This document shows positions 8,794 to 16,252 of a stretch of 18,241 nucleotides of DNA, piece after piece. Source of the DNA: JAMOQA01 sp964420365 (GTDB lineage: Bacteria; Acidobacteriota; Polarisedimenticolia; J045); the NCBI GenBank assembly GCA_964420365.1, contig CAYQTA010000098.1:1-18241 (forward strand), read 5' to 3'. Position 1 is the first letter of the stretch, and every line of letters begins with the position of its first letter. Made by a program: the position numbers and the translations under genes. The notes under the pieces are model-generated. The model had not been told where the DNA came from and searched no databases. It saw only the letters and a program-made list of their open reading frames with translations.

Positions 8794-11150
8794 GACGTCA
8801 CCCCCGCGGCCAGCCACGCGGCGAGCGCCCCGAACCAGGCCCGCCAGTCGCGGACCGGGGCGGCCGGCGGTTCCCGGAGGCGGCCGTTGCCGAAGGGACC
8901 GGCGTCCAGGGCCAGCTCGCCGCCCGGGTCGATCTCGATCCGCTCGAGCCGCGCGGGCCGGATCGCCAGGTACTCCCGCCACGGGGCGCGCCCGTCCCAC
9001 GTTTCCTCGAACACGGCGCCGTCCTCGAACACCAGGCGGACCCGCACCGGGAGGTGACGGCGGCCCGGCCCCGTGATCCGGACGACGCTTCGCCAGGGGC
9101 GGGGATCGTCGTCCGCGGCGCCGTCTCCGCCCGGGGCGCCCGGGACACCGGCGGCCCGGGCCACGTCCAGCGGGACCGCCGTCCACCGGCGGCCTCCCGG
9201 AACGACCGTTCCGTCCGGCTCCGCGTACCCGGGATCGCTGACCCGGACGTGCAGGTTCCCGTCCCGCTCGAGCCATCGCTCGGCCACCGGGGGAAGGGCG
9301 GCGACCCGGTCCATCTCGTCCTTTTCCCCCGCGAGGCTCGCCGGCGCCTCCTCCCCGCCCGGGAGGAACGCCCGCCCCCGGGGCGGGTTCCAGCGCTTCA
9401 CCTCGACGTCCTCGACGCGGTAGTCGGCCACCCGCGGGCTCGTCCATTCCTCGAGGACCAGGTCGGCGATCTCGTCCCCTCCGACCTCCCGGGCGACGGC
9501 GAGGAAGTCCGCCGGTCCCGGGTGGCGGAACCGCCAGCGCGCGAAGTACGCCCGGAAGATCGCGTCGACGGTCTTCGTTCCGAACCGGCGGTCGATCGTG
9601 TCGAGCAGGAGGCGCGTGCGCGTGTAGATCCCGGTGTTTCCGGTTCCCGGCCAGTAGAGCCACGAGGGCCGCCGCAGCACGGGGTCGCGGATCTCGTCGC
9701 GCTGCCCGGCGAGCTGGAGCCGGCCCCGGTCCAGGACGTCGACGGGGCGTCCGAGGAAGGAGCCGCCGGAGGTCTGCCGGCCGTACAGCTCCCGCGTGGC
9801 GCGTCCCTCCCAGTACTGGGTGAACCCCTCGTCGAGGAAGGCGTCCTCCTGCTCGCAGGTGGCGACCATCCCGTAGAAGTACTGGTGGGCGAACTCGTGG
9901 AGAACGGTGATCTCCGGGAGCCGGACGCTCGCGAGGAGCCCGGTCTCGAGGATCGGGTCGGCGACGAGGCCGGTGATGAACGTCGGGTACTCCATGCCGA
10001 CCGCGAACCGCCCCTGCCACGGCGGGAGGACGATCGTCAGCACGTCGTAGGGGTAGGGCCCGATGGCCCGGCCGAGCACGTCCATCGCCCCCACCGCGGC
10101 GTCGAGGGCCCGCTCGGCCTGCCGCCGGTTCGCCGCGCCCGCGGGAAAGGCGCAGCGCAGCCGGACCGGGGCCGTGCGCCCCGGGGGGACGTGGTCCCGC
10201 TCGAGGATCTCGAGCCCGGGGGAGGCGACGAACGCGAAGTCGTGGACCGCCCGCTGGACGAACCGGTGGCGTTCCCGCCCCGGCGCGGCCGGTTCCGCGG
10301 CCGGAGTCGCGACGCCGGTGGCGGCGACCGTGGTGCCGGCGGGAACGTCGAGGGTGACGTCGTAGTCCGCGAACTCGGCGTAGAACTCCGTCGGCCCGTG
10401 GAACTGGTGGGCGACCCAGCGCTCGGCGGTGGCGCCCCGGGTGCCGGGCAGCTCGTACACGCCGAGCTTCGGGTACCACTGGCCGCCCAGGCAGAAGCCG
10501 GCCGTGCAGCCGGTGCGCGCGATGATCCGCGGGAACTTCCCGGAGAACTCGATCTCCAGGACCAGCGTCTCGCCTGCGGCGAGGGGACGGTCGAGGACCA
10601 CCTCGGCGAGGGACGTGTCGAACGGGTTGCCGTCGTCCGGCCGGACGAAGCGGTGCTCGAGCGGGGTGCCGCCCCCGGTTCCGCCGCCGTCCGCCGGGAG
10701 GCGCACGACCCGGTCGAGCCGGACGAAACCCCAGTCCTCGTCCTCGAGCCTCGCGGGAAGGTCCCGGGCGAACCCACCGGACTCCCGCATCCAGGTCGTC
10801 TCCTGGTTGGAGAAGGCGTTCAGGTAGAGGTGCAGGGGTATCGCCCGGATCGGCGCGCTTCCCGGGCGCTGCCAGCGGATCGTCTCCCGGCCGCGGAACT
10901 CGCCCGTGCCGGGCTCGAGGGTCAGCTCCACGCGGTAGGCCAGGGGAACGGGGGGGAGGGAGAAGCCGGTGGGGGAAGCGGGCTCGGCCTCCTCGAGGTT
11001 GCCGGGCCGCGGAACGGGTTCGGCGGCCCCGGCCACCGGCAGGGCGGCGACGAGCAGGGCGGCCAGGGCGAGGACGAGCCGCCACCACGGGGACGCCCCC
11101 GGGCGCGGTGGCCCGGGGGCGTGCTCACACCAACGGAGGCGCACGAACAT
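8784..11150 (-). CDS. Exported M1-family zinc metallopeptidase
   Basis: 788-residue gluzincin. The catalytic zinc site is H418-EFA-H422 with the third ligand E441, exactly 18 residues after the second His (HEFAH then LDEGFTQYWE). The exopeptidase GAMEN-like element appears as GMEYP (385-389), and Tyr509 in NTGIYTRTRLLL fits the transition-state tyrosine. A hydrophobic stretch at about 25-42 after basic residues predicts a signal peptide or anchor, so it probably acts in the periplasm. The region after about 560 carries no recognisable domain. I chose the ATG at 11150 because the signal sequence follows; it has no Shine-Dalgarno and a 7-5-7 dyad abuts it, so the transcript may be leaderless. 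Longer in-frame starts up to 11393 would read low-complexity sequence through the opposite promoter. Substrate unknown; GMEYP in place of GAMEN leaves aminopeptidase activity uncertain. Confidence 0.93.
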   Translation of the reverse strand: MFVRLRWCEHAPGPPRPGASPWWRLVLALAALLVAALPVAGAAEPVPRPGNLEEAEPASPTGFSLPPVPLAYRVELTLEPGTGEFRGRETIRWQRPGSAPIRAIPLHLYLNAFSNQETTWMRESGGFARDLPARLEDEDWGFVRLDRVVRLPADGGGTGGGTPLEHRFVRPDDGNPFDTSLAEVVLDRPLAAGETLVLEIEFSGKFPRIIARTGCTAGFCLGGQWYPKLGVYELPGTRGATAERWVAHQFHGPTEFYAEFADYDVTLDVPAGTTVAATGVATPAAEPAAPGRERHRFVQRAVHDFAFVASPGLEILERDHVPPGRTAPVRLRCAFPAGAANRRQAERALDAAVGAMDVLGRAIGPYPYDVLTIVLPPWQGRFAVGMEYPTFITGLVADPILETGLLASVRLPEITVLHEFAHQYFYGMVATCEQEDAFLDEGFTQYWEGRATRELYGRQTSGGSFLGRPVDVLDRGRLQLAGQRDEIRDPVLRRPSWLYWPGTGNTGIYTRTRLLLDTIDRRFGTKTVDAIFRAYFARWRFRHPGPADFLAVAREVGGDEIADLVLEEWTSPRVADYRVEDVEVKRWNPPRGRAFLPGGEEAPASLAGEKDEMDRVAALPPVAERWLERDGNLHVRVSDPGYAEPDGTVVPGGRRWTAVPLDVARAAGVPGAPGGDGAADDDPRPWRSVVRITGPGRRHLPVRVRLVFEDGAVFEETWDGRAPWREYLAIRPARLERIEIDPGGELALDAGPFGNGRLREPPAAPVRDWRAWFGALAAWLAAGVTSWL

Positions 11151-11169
11151 CGCGGGAGATTGTCCCGCG
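11151..11169. promoter_or_regulatory. Perfect 7-5-7 dyad between divergent genes; candidate activator site
   Basis: CGCGGGAGATTGTCCCGCG has perfect 7-bp arms around a 5-nt centre. It abuts the start codon of the M1 peptidase gene and lies about 117-135 bp upstream of the transcription start predicted from the sigma-54 element serving the redox operon. That distance is usual for binding sites of sigma-54 enhancer-binding proteins. It could equally be a repressor site or an RNA hairpin for the peptidase gene. Confidence 0.4.
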
Positions 11170-11231
11170 AGCGGGGCGGCAAGGAAAGGGACCCGGACCG
11201 GGGGGCGCTCCAGCGGTCGCGCACGCCGCCC

Positions 11232-11246
11232 GACCGGTCGCCGGTC
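11232..11246. promoter_or_regulatory. Short palindrome between dyad and promoter
   Basis: GACCGGTCGCCGGTC has 6-bp perfect arms and a 3-nt centre. It lies about 15 bp upstream of the -24 element, between it and the distal dyad. It may be a second protein-binding site, for example for a repressor, but such palindromes arise easily at this GC content. Confidence 0.2.
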
Positions 11247-11259
11247 CGGCCGCAGGCGG

Positions 11260-11275
11260 GGGCACGGACCTTGCA
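11260..11275 (+). promoter_or_regulatory. Sigma-54 (RpoN) type -24/-12 promoter
   Basis: GGGCACGGACCTTGCA matches the sigma-54 consensus TGGCACG-N4-TTGCW at all fixed positions except the first T. The invariant GG (11261-11262) and GC (11273-11274) are separated by exactly 10 bp. It is intergenic, correctly oriented, and ends 23 bp before the ATG of the small cysteine protein, predicting transcription from about 11286 and a very short leader holding the GGAGG at 11288-11292. It should drive the whole redox operon under control of an enhancer-binding protein; no such regulator is encoded in the window. Confidence 0.7.
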
Positions 11276-11298
11276 GCTTTCCGGGGCGGAGGTGCGCC

Positions 11299-11547
11299 AT
11301 GAGGTTCCGCGGCGAGGACGGCCCGGGCGACTGCCGGTGGTGCCGGGAGTTCCTCGACGATCCCCAGGCCCTCGAAGATGCCCTGCCCGGCATCTACATC
11401 CTTTCATCCGCCTGGGGTTCCACCCGGGGGAACTCGGGGATCTGCCGGGTCACCGGTCGGTTCCAGCAGCCGCAACCGGCGTGCGCGCACTTCCGGCCGA
11501 GGGAGCGGCGTTTCGTAACGGGGAAGGGCCGCGTTACGGCGCCGTGA
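11299..11547 (+). CDS. Small four-cysteine protein, first gene of the redox operon
   Basis: 82-residue soluble protein. Cysteines are at C12 and C15 (CRWC), C49 (SGIC) and C62 (PACAHF), a spacing fit for a zinc or Fe-S site. The core segment DDPQALEDALPGIYILSSAWGS looks like a conserved small family (Leu-Pro-Gly-x-x-x-Leu-Ser-Ser) that I recall only as uncharacterised. The ATG at 11299 has GGAGG 6 nt upstream and lies just after the sigma-54 element. The last 17 residues are basic and contain a hairpin-forming stretch, so they may be less constrained. Its place ahead of the flavin/Fe-S genes suggests a helper, small electron carrier or sensor for that complex; this is inference from context. 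Confidence 0.75.
   Translation: MRFRGEDGPGDCRWCREFLDDPQALEDALPGIYILSSAWGSTRGNSGICRVTGRFQQPQPACAHFRPRERRFVTGKGRVTAP
11514..11538 (+). other. Intercistronic hairpin at the end of the small cysteine gene
   Basis: CGTAACG (11514-11520) is perfectly complementary to CGTTACG (11532-11538) with an 11-nt loop. It falls in the last codons of the small gene, about 60 nt before the next start. It might stabilise or process the mRNA and so set the ratio of small protein to the large subunits. There is no T-tract, so it is not a standard terminator. Confidence 0.3.
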
Positions 11548-11600
11548 CGTCGCCGCCCGCCGGTCCCGGCCGGGAACGGGCGGCCGCCGGAGGACGTGGA

Positions 11601-13733
11601 ATGGCCGTGACGGCTTCCGCCCCCGGGGCGGTCTCCTGGCGGGAGGAGCCCTGCGCCGGCCGGCCGCGGGATCCCCTGCGCGAGCTGGCGGAGGAGATCC
11701 TCGAGCGCTGCCGCGGTGAGGGCCCCCCCAACTGCGTCGCCCGCTGTCCCCTGCACGTCGACGCGCGGGGATACGTCCAGCTCACCAGGGAGGGGAAGTT
11801 CCGCGAGGCCCTGCAGCTCGTGCGCGAGAAGCTGCCCTTCCCGGGAATCCTGGGGTACGTCTGCGCCCACCCGTGCGAGCTCCACTGCATGCGGATCGAC
11901 GAGGACGAGCCGGTCCGCATCCGGGACATCAAGCGGTTCCTCGCCGAGTGGGAACCGGGTGACCCGCAGCACGTCCTGGAGCGGGAGCCCGACACCGGGA
12001 AGCGCGTGGTCGTGGTCGGCGGCGGCCCGGCGGGCCTGCTCGCGGCCCACGATCTCCGGCGCCGGGGCCACGCGGTCACCGTGCTCGAGGCGACCGACCG
12101 GATCGGCGGGTGTCTCGTCCACCGGATCCCCGCGTACCGGCTGCCGCGACGGGTCGTCGAGCGGGACCTCTCGATCATCGACGCGCTCGGGATCGAGGTG
12201 CGCACCGGCGTCGCCCTCGGCGAAGACGTCACCCTCGCGGAGCTGCGGGACGGGTACGACGCCGTCCTGCTCCTGCTCGGCTTCGCCGGGGGGCAGCGGT
12301 TCCTCGCACGGGAACGGGGACGGCTGCGGGAGACCGCCCGGGGCACCCCCTGGGCGGATCCCATCACCTGCGAGACCGGCATCGCCGGCGTGTTCGCGGG
12401 GGGCGAGACCGTCACCGGCCCCGCGACCGTCATCGAGTCCCTGGCCCTGGGCCGGCGGGCCGCCGAGTCGGCCCATCGCTGGCTGACCGGGCGGGACCTG
12501 CGGGATGGACGCGAGCCGCCCCTGCCGGCCCGCCTCCTCTGGAAGCTCGGGGTGGACGACGACGAGCGTCGGCGCCGGGTGCGGCAACCGACGATGATGG
12601 TGCCCGCCGGGCCCGGGATGACCGAGGAGGAGGCCCGGGCGGAGGCCGAGCGCTGCCTCGACTGCACCTGCGGCCTCTGCGTGCAGGACTGCGAGTTCCT
12701 GAAGAAGCACTGCGGATCGCCGAAGGAGCTGGCCCGCCGGGTGCTCGGGACCGGGCTCACCGACCCGGACGTCCTGAAGATGGCCTACTCCTGCAACATC
12801 TGCTCCCTGTGCGCCACGGTCTGCCCGGAGGACCTGGACACGGGGCGCCTGCTGCTCGAGGCTCGTCGCCGGGCGGTGGAGCAGGGCGTCGGGCCCCTCA
12901 GGGAACACAAGCCGATCATCAACTACTGGAAGGCGGGGGTGGCCGACCTGTTCACGATGGTCATGCCCGAGCCCGGCTCGGCGCGGGCGAAGCGGCTCTT
13001 CTTCACCGGGTGCGCCCTTCCGGCGGTCTCGCCGCGGAACACGCTCCGCGTCTACGAGGAGCTGCGTCGCCTCCTGCCCGGCACGGGCGTCCTGATGGTC
13101 TGCTGCGGGGCGCCGGTCGAGCTGATCGGGATGGAGCGGGAGTTCCTGGCGACGAAGCGGAAGATCCTCGAGATGGCCGCCTCCGTCGGGGCCGAGGAAC
13201 TGGTCTGCGCGTGCCCGGACTGTGCCCACACGCTGCGGGAACGGGTCCCCGAGCTGCGGACGACGACGATCTGGGAAGCCCTCGGGGGGAAGTGGAAGCC
13301 GCCGGCGGCCCGGTCGGGCGTCCGCGTGGCGATCCACGACTCGTGCAAGGCGCGCCACGCGGCGGGCATCCACGAGGGGATCCGGCAGCTCCTCCGGGAC
13401 GCCGGCGCCGAGATCGAGGAGCTGGAGTACGACCGGGAGAAGGCCCGGTGCTGCGGTTTCGGCGGGATGATCTGGCCCGTCGACACCGACCTGGCGAAGA
13501 CGATCATCCACCGGCGGGCGTCCGAGACCGGGCTCCCGATGGTCACCTACTGCGCCGGGTGCCGCATGGCGCTCGCCAGCGACGGCAAGGACGCCATCCA
13601 CGCCCTCGACTTCCTGTTCGCCGACGACTGGACGAAGAAGGCCCGGGAGAAGCCGCCCGGCAGCCTCCTCCGCTACTGGAACCGCCTGCGCACCAGGTGG
13701 GCCCTGCGGCGGCTCGGCCCGGTGCGGCCGTGA
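11601..13733 (+). CDS. Fe-S/FAD oxidoreductase (GltD-like, lacking the NAD(P)H domain) fused to HdrB/GlpC-like double CCG module
   Basis: 710-residue cytoplasmic redox protein. Residues 30-120 are a GltD/DPD-type N-terminal Fe-S domain (C37, C45, C49; C88, C92, C96). The FAD Rossmann motif is VVVVGGGPAGLLAAHDL (136-152), with VLEATDRIGG following. The second GltD Rossmann fold is missing: YDAVLLLLGF (219-228) is followed after only about 33 residues by the closing FAD segment VFAGGETVTGPATVIESLALGRRAA (264-288). Next come cysteine clusters at 352-371 (CLDCTCGLC, C364, C371) and 398-408 (CNICSLCATVCP). Two CCG domains follow: C471, C501-C502, C538, C541; and C582, C617-C618, C651, C654. CCG domains bind the active-site clusters of HdrB. 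The ATG at 11601 has GGAGGA 7 nt upstream. Annotation pipelines may call relatives a pyridine nucleotide-disulfide oxidoreductase/dicluster-binding protein. Electron partner unknown; NuoEFG follows 17 bp downstream. Confidence 0.9.
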   Translation: MAVTASAPGAVSWREEPCAGRPRDPLRELAEEILERCRGEGPPNCVARCPLHVDARGYVQLTREGKFREALQLVREKLPFPGILGYVCAHPCELHCMRIDEDEPVRIRDIKRFLAEWEPGDPQHVLEREPDTGKRVVVVGGGPAGLLAAHDLRRRGHAVTVLEATDRIGGCLVHRIPAYRLPRRVVERDLSIIDALGIEVRTGVALGEDVTLAELRDGYDAVLLLLGFAGGQRFLARERGRLRETARGTPWADPITCETGIAGVFAGGETVTGPATVIESLALGRRAAESAHRWLTGRDLRDGREPPLPARLLWKLGVDDDERRRRVRQPTMMVPAGPGMTEEEARAEAERCLDCTCGLCVQDCEFLKKHCGSPKELARRVLGTGLTDPDVLKMAYSCNICSLCATVCPEDLDTGRLLLEARRRAVEQGVGPLREHKPIINYWKAGVADLFTMVMPEPGSARAKRLFFTGCALPAVSPRNTLRVYEELRRLLPGTGVLMVCCGAPVELIGMEREFLATKRKILEMAASVGAEELVCACPDCAHTLRERVPELRTTTIWEALGGKWKPPAARSGVRVAIHDSCKARHAAGIHEGIRQLLRDAGAEIEELEYDREKARCCGFGGMIWPVDTDLAKTIIHRRASETGLPMVTYCAGCRMALASDGKDAIHALDFLFADDWTKKAREKPPGSLLRYWNRLRTRWALRRLGPVRP

Positions 13734-13750
13734 CGAGGGGAGGAGAGACG

Positions 13751-16252
13751 ATGGCCCGGGAGACGATCGCGATCACGGTCGACGGGAAGAAGGTCGAGGC
13801 TGAGCCGGGGCGGTTGCTGCTCCACGTGCTGCGGGACCTGGGGATCGAGGTGCCCACCCTCTGCCACGACGACCGGCTCACGCCGTACGGGGGGTGTCGG
13901 CTGTGCCTCGTCGAGCGGCGCGACGGTCGGGGCGGCCTGGTCCCGGCATGCTCGACGCCCGTGCAGCGGGGGATGGAGATCGCGACCGACACCCCCGCGG
14001 TCCGCGAGAACCGCCGGCGCCAGCTCCAGCTCATCCTCCTGAACCACCGGATGGAATGTCCCGTCTGCGAGCGGAACGGCGACTGCCGGCTGCAGGACCT
14101 GTGCTGGGAGCACGGGCTCGAGGAGGACCGGCTCCCGTTCGAGCTGGTCCGTCGGGCCCGCGACGAGTCCTCGCCCGTGATCGTCCGCGACCCGGAGAAG
14201 TGCGTCCTCTGCGGCCGGTGCGTGCGGCTCTGCCACGAGGTGCAGGGGGTGTCGGCGATCGGTCTCCTCCACCGGGGACTCGAGACGACCGTCGCGACGA
14301 TGCTCGATCGGCCCCTCGACTGCGAGTTCTGCGGGCAGTGCGTCAACGCCTGCCCGGTGGGCGCCCTGGTGGCGAAGCCCTGGGACGCGTCGATCCCGCC
14401 GTGGCTGCGGGAGGCCCGGAGGACCGCCTGCTCCTTCTGTCCGTGCGGGTGCGAGGTGACGGTCGAGGTCCACGGGGAGCGGATCGTTCGCGTGACCGCG
14501 GACCCGGAGAGCGTGCCGAACCACGGCAAGCTGTGCGCCAAGGGCTGGCTCGGCTGGGACATCCTCTCCTCGCCGGAGCGCCTGCGCCTGCCGCTCGTGC
14601 GCCGGAACGGGAAGCTCGTCGAGGCGACCTGGGACGAGGCCCTGGGTCTCGTCGAGGAAGCGGTTCGCGCCGCCCTCGAGGACGGGAGGGAGATCGGGGC
14701 CCTCGCCGGCCCGCGGCTCCTCGCCGAGGACGCGATCCTCTTCCGCGCGCTCTGGCGGGAGAAGCTCGGCGCCCGGGGCGTTGCCGCCGGGCCCGTCCCC
14801 GGGACCGCCGCCCTGCTCGACGGCGTCGCCGCCTTCACCGGGCACCCGTTCCCGACGGCCACCTGGGAGGATGTCCGGGACGCCGACCTGGTGATGGTCC
14901 TGCGGGCCGATCCCGGCCGGACCCACCCGCTCCTCAAGACCACGCTCGTCCAGAAGGTGCGCCAGCAGGAGCGCACCGTGATCTCCGTCCACGGGCTCTC
15001 CGGCGGATTCGCCAGGGTGGCGACGCGGCATGCCCCCCTGCATCCCGGGAGCGAGGACGTCTTCCTCCGCGGCCTGGCCCGGCGCCTGCTCGACCGGGAA
15101 CTCCGCACCCCCGGCCCCCTCGAGCGGCTGCCGGGGTTCGCCGCGTGGCGGGAGAGCCTGGCCCGCTACGACGCCGCGGCCGTCGAGGGAGCGTGCGGCC
15201 TGAACGAGGCGCTGCTGGACGAGATCGCCGAACTGCTCGCGGCGGCGGAACGACCGGTCTTCGCGGTCGTCTGCGGGACCGGCATCCCCGGGGACGAGGC
15301 CGAGATCGCCCGCGCCGCGCTGGAACTCTCCACGCTGCTCCGGCGGGACGGCCTCCCCGGCCGCGTGCTCGTGCCGTGGGGAGGGGCCAACGTGGGCGGG
15401 CTGCTGGTCGCGGGGCTCCTCGGTCGGCCCGGCAGCCACGTGGACCGGGAGGAATCCCGTGCGGACGGCTGGACCGGGCAGGCGCCGCAGCTCGAGGTGC
15501 TCCTGGCCGCTGCCCGCGAGGGGCGGCTCGGCTTCCTCTGTCTCGCCGCCCACGACCCGGTCGCCGGCTGGCCCCGCGCCTTCCAGGGAGAACGGCTCGT
15601 CGACGGGGCCGACTTCGTGTGCGTGATCGACCCGTTCGAGAGCGCGACCGCCCGCCGGGCCGACGTCGTCCTGCCTGTACGGATGCTCGGGGAGCGGGAG
15701 GGCAGCCTGGTGTCGGTGGACGGGACCGTCCGGCGCGTCCTCCCCGTGGTGGCGCCGCCCTGCGGCCTGCCGGGCGACGGCGAGCTGCTGCGGGAGATCG
15801 CCGGCCGCCTCGACGTGGAACTCCCGTCGCCGGCGGACCTCGAGCGGCGGATCGAGCGGGGGATCGGCGCCCTCGGGGCCGCTCCCGACGTCCGGTTCGC
15901 CGCCGCCCCCGTCCCCGGCACGTTCACGCCGGGGGAGGGGGTTCTCCTCGACGTCGCTCCCCAGGTCTTCCACTCCGGGGCGACGACGTACCACAGCCCG
16001 ACGCTGTCCGCCCTCGCGCCCGCCGTGGCCCTGCGGCTCTCCCCCGCCGACGCGCGGGAGCTCGGGGTCCGGGGCGGCGACCGGGTCGTGGTCGAGGCGA
16101 ACGGGCGCGAGGCGCTTCTCCGGGCCCGCATCGACCGGACCGTGCGCCCGGGGGTCGCCCTCGCCCCGTGGCGCGACCGGGACGAGGGGCCGCCGTCGTT
16201 CCTCGCCCCGGGGAACGGGCCGGTCTGGGCCCGGCTGAGGAGGTCGGAATGA
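13751..16252 (+). CDS. NuoG-like Fe-S / molybdopterin-oxidoreductase-fold subunit
   Basis: 833-residue electron-wiring subunit. In order: a [2Fe-2S] domain (C38, C49, C52, C67); a His-ligated [4Fe-4S] site (H99, C103, C106, C112); two ferredoxin-type clusters (C151, C154, C157, C161 and C191, C194, C197, C201); and a molybdopterin-oxidoreductase [4Fe-4S] domain (C227, C230, C234, C262 in GKLCAKG). Then comes a molybdopterin-oxidoreductase fold ending in a C-terminal dinucleotide-binding domain (about 725-825). Where formate dehydrogenases carry the Mo-ligating Cys or Sec, the sequence reads AAGPVPGT (about 345-352), with no Cys and no in-frame TGA. Like complex I NuoG it is therefore probably non-catalytic. 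The ATG at 13751 has GGAGGAG upstream, and its stop overlaps nuoE by four bases (ATGA). A divergent dehydrogenase using another ligand cannot be fully excluded. Confidence 0.9.
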   Translation: MARETIAITVDGKKVEAEPGRLLLHVLRDLGIEVPTLCHDDRLTPYGGCRLCLVERRDGRGGLVPACSTPVQRGMEIATDTPAVRENRRRQLQLILLNHRMECPVCERNGDCRLQDLCWEHGLEEDRLPFELVRRARDESSPVIVRDPEKCVLCGRCVRLCHEVQGVSAIGLLHRGLETTVATMLDRPLDCEFCGQCVNACPVGALVAKPWDASIPPWLREARRTACSFCPCGCEVTVEVHGERIVRVTADPESVPNHGKLCAKGWLGWDILSSPERLRLPLVRRNGKLVEATWDEALGLVEEAVRAALEDGREIGALAGPRLLAEDAILFRALWREKLGARGVAAGPVPGTAALLDGVAAFTGHPFPTATWEDVRDADLVMVLRADPGRTHPLLKTTLVQKVRQQERTVISVHGLSGGFARVATRHAPLHPGSEDVFLRGLARRLLDRELRTPGPLERLPGFAAWRESLARYDAAAVEGACGLNEALLDEIAELLAAAERPVFAVVCGTGIPGDEAEIARAALELSTLLRRDGLPGRVLVPWGGANVGGLLVAGLLGRPGSHVDREESRADGWTGQAPQLEVLLAAAREGRLGFLCLAAHDPVAGWPRAFQGERLVDGADFVCVIDPFESATARRADVVLPVRMLGEREGSLVSVDGTVRRVLPVVAPPCGLPGDGELLREIAGRLDVELPSPADLERRIERGIGALGAAPDVRFAAAPVPGTFTPGEGVLLDVAPQVFHSGATTYHSPTLSALAPAVALRLSPADARELGVRGGDRVVVEANGREALLRARIDRTVRPGVALAPWRDRDEGPPSFLAPGNGPVWARLRRSE

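Noticed and set aside
9054..11600. Extension of the FAD/CCG protein upstream to 9054
   Set aside because: The frame is open by composition only; it would cross the M1 gene and the sigma-54 promoter, and the ATG at 11601 has a strong GGAGGA site followed by the recognisable N-terminal Fe-S domain.
12110..13750. Extension of the NuoG-like protein upstream to 12110
   Set aside because: It overlaps the conserved FAD/CCG gene in another frame; the [2Fe-2S] domain begins directly after the ATG at 13751, which has GGAGGAG.
13751..16252. Assignment as catalytic formate dehydrogenase alpha subunit
   Set aside because: No Cys or Sec at the Mo-ligand position and no in-frame TGA; the cluster arrangement and context fit a NuoG-type wire better.
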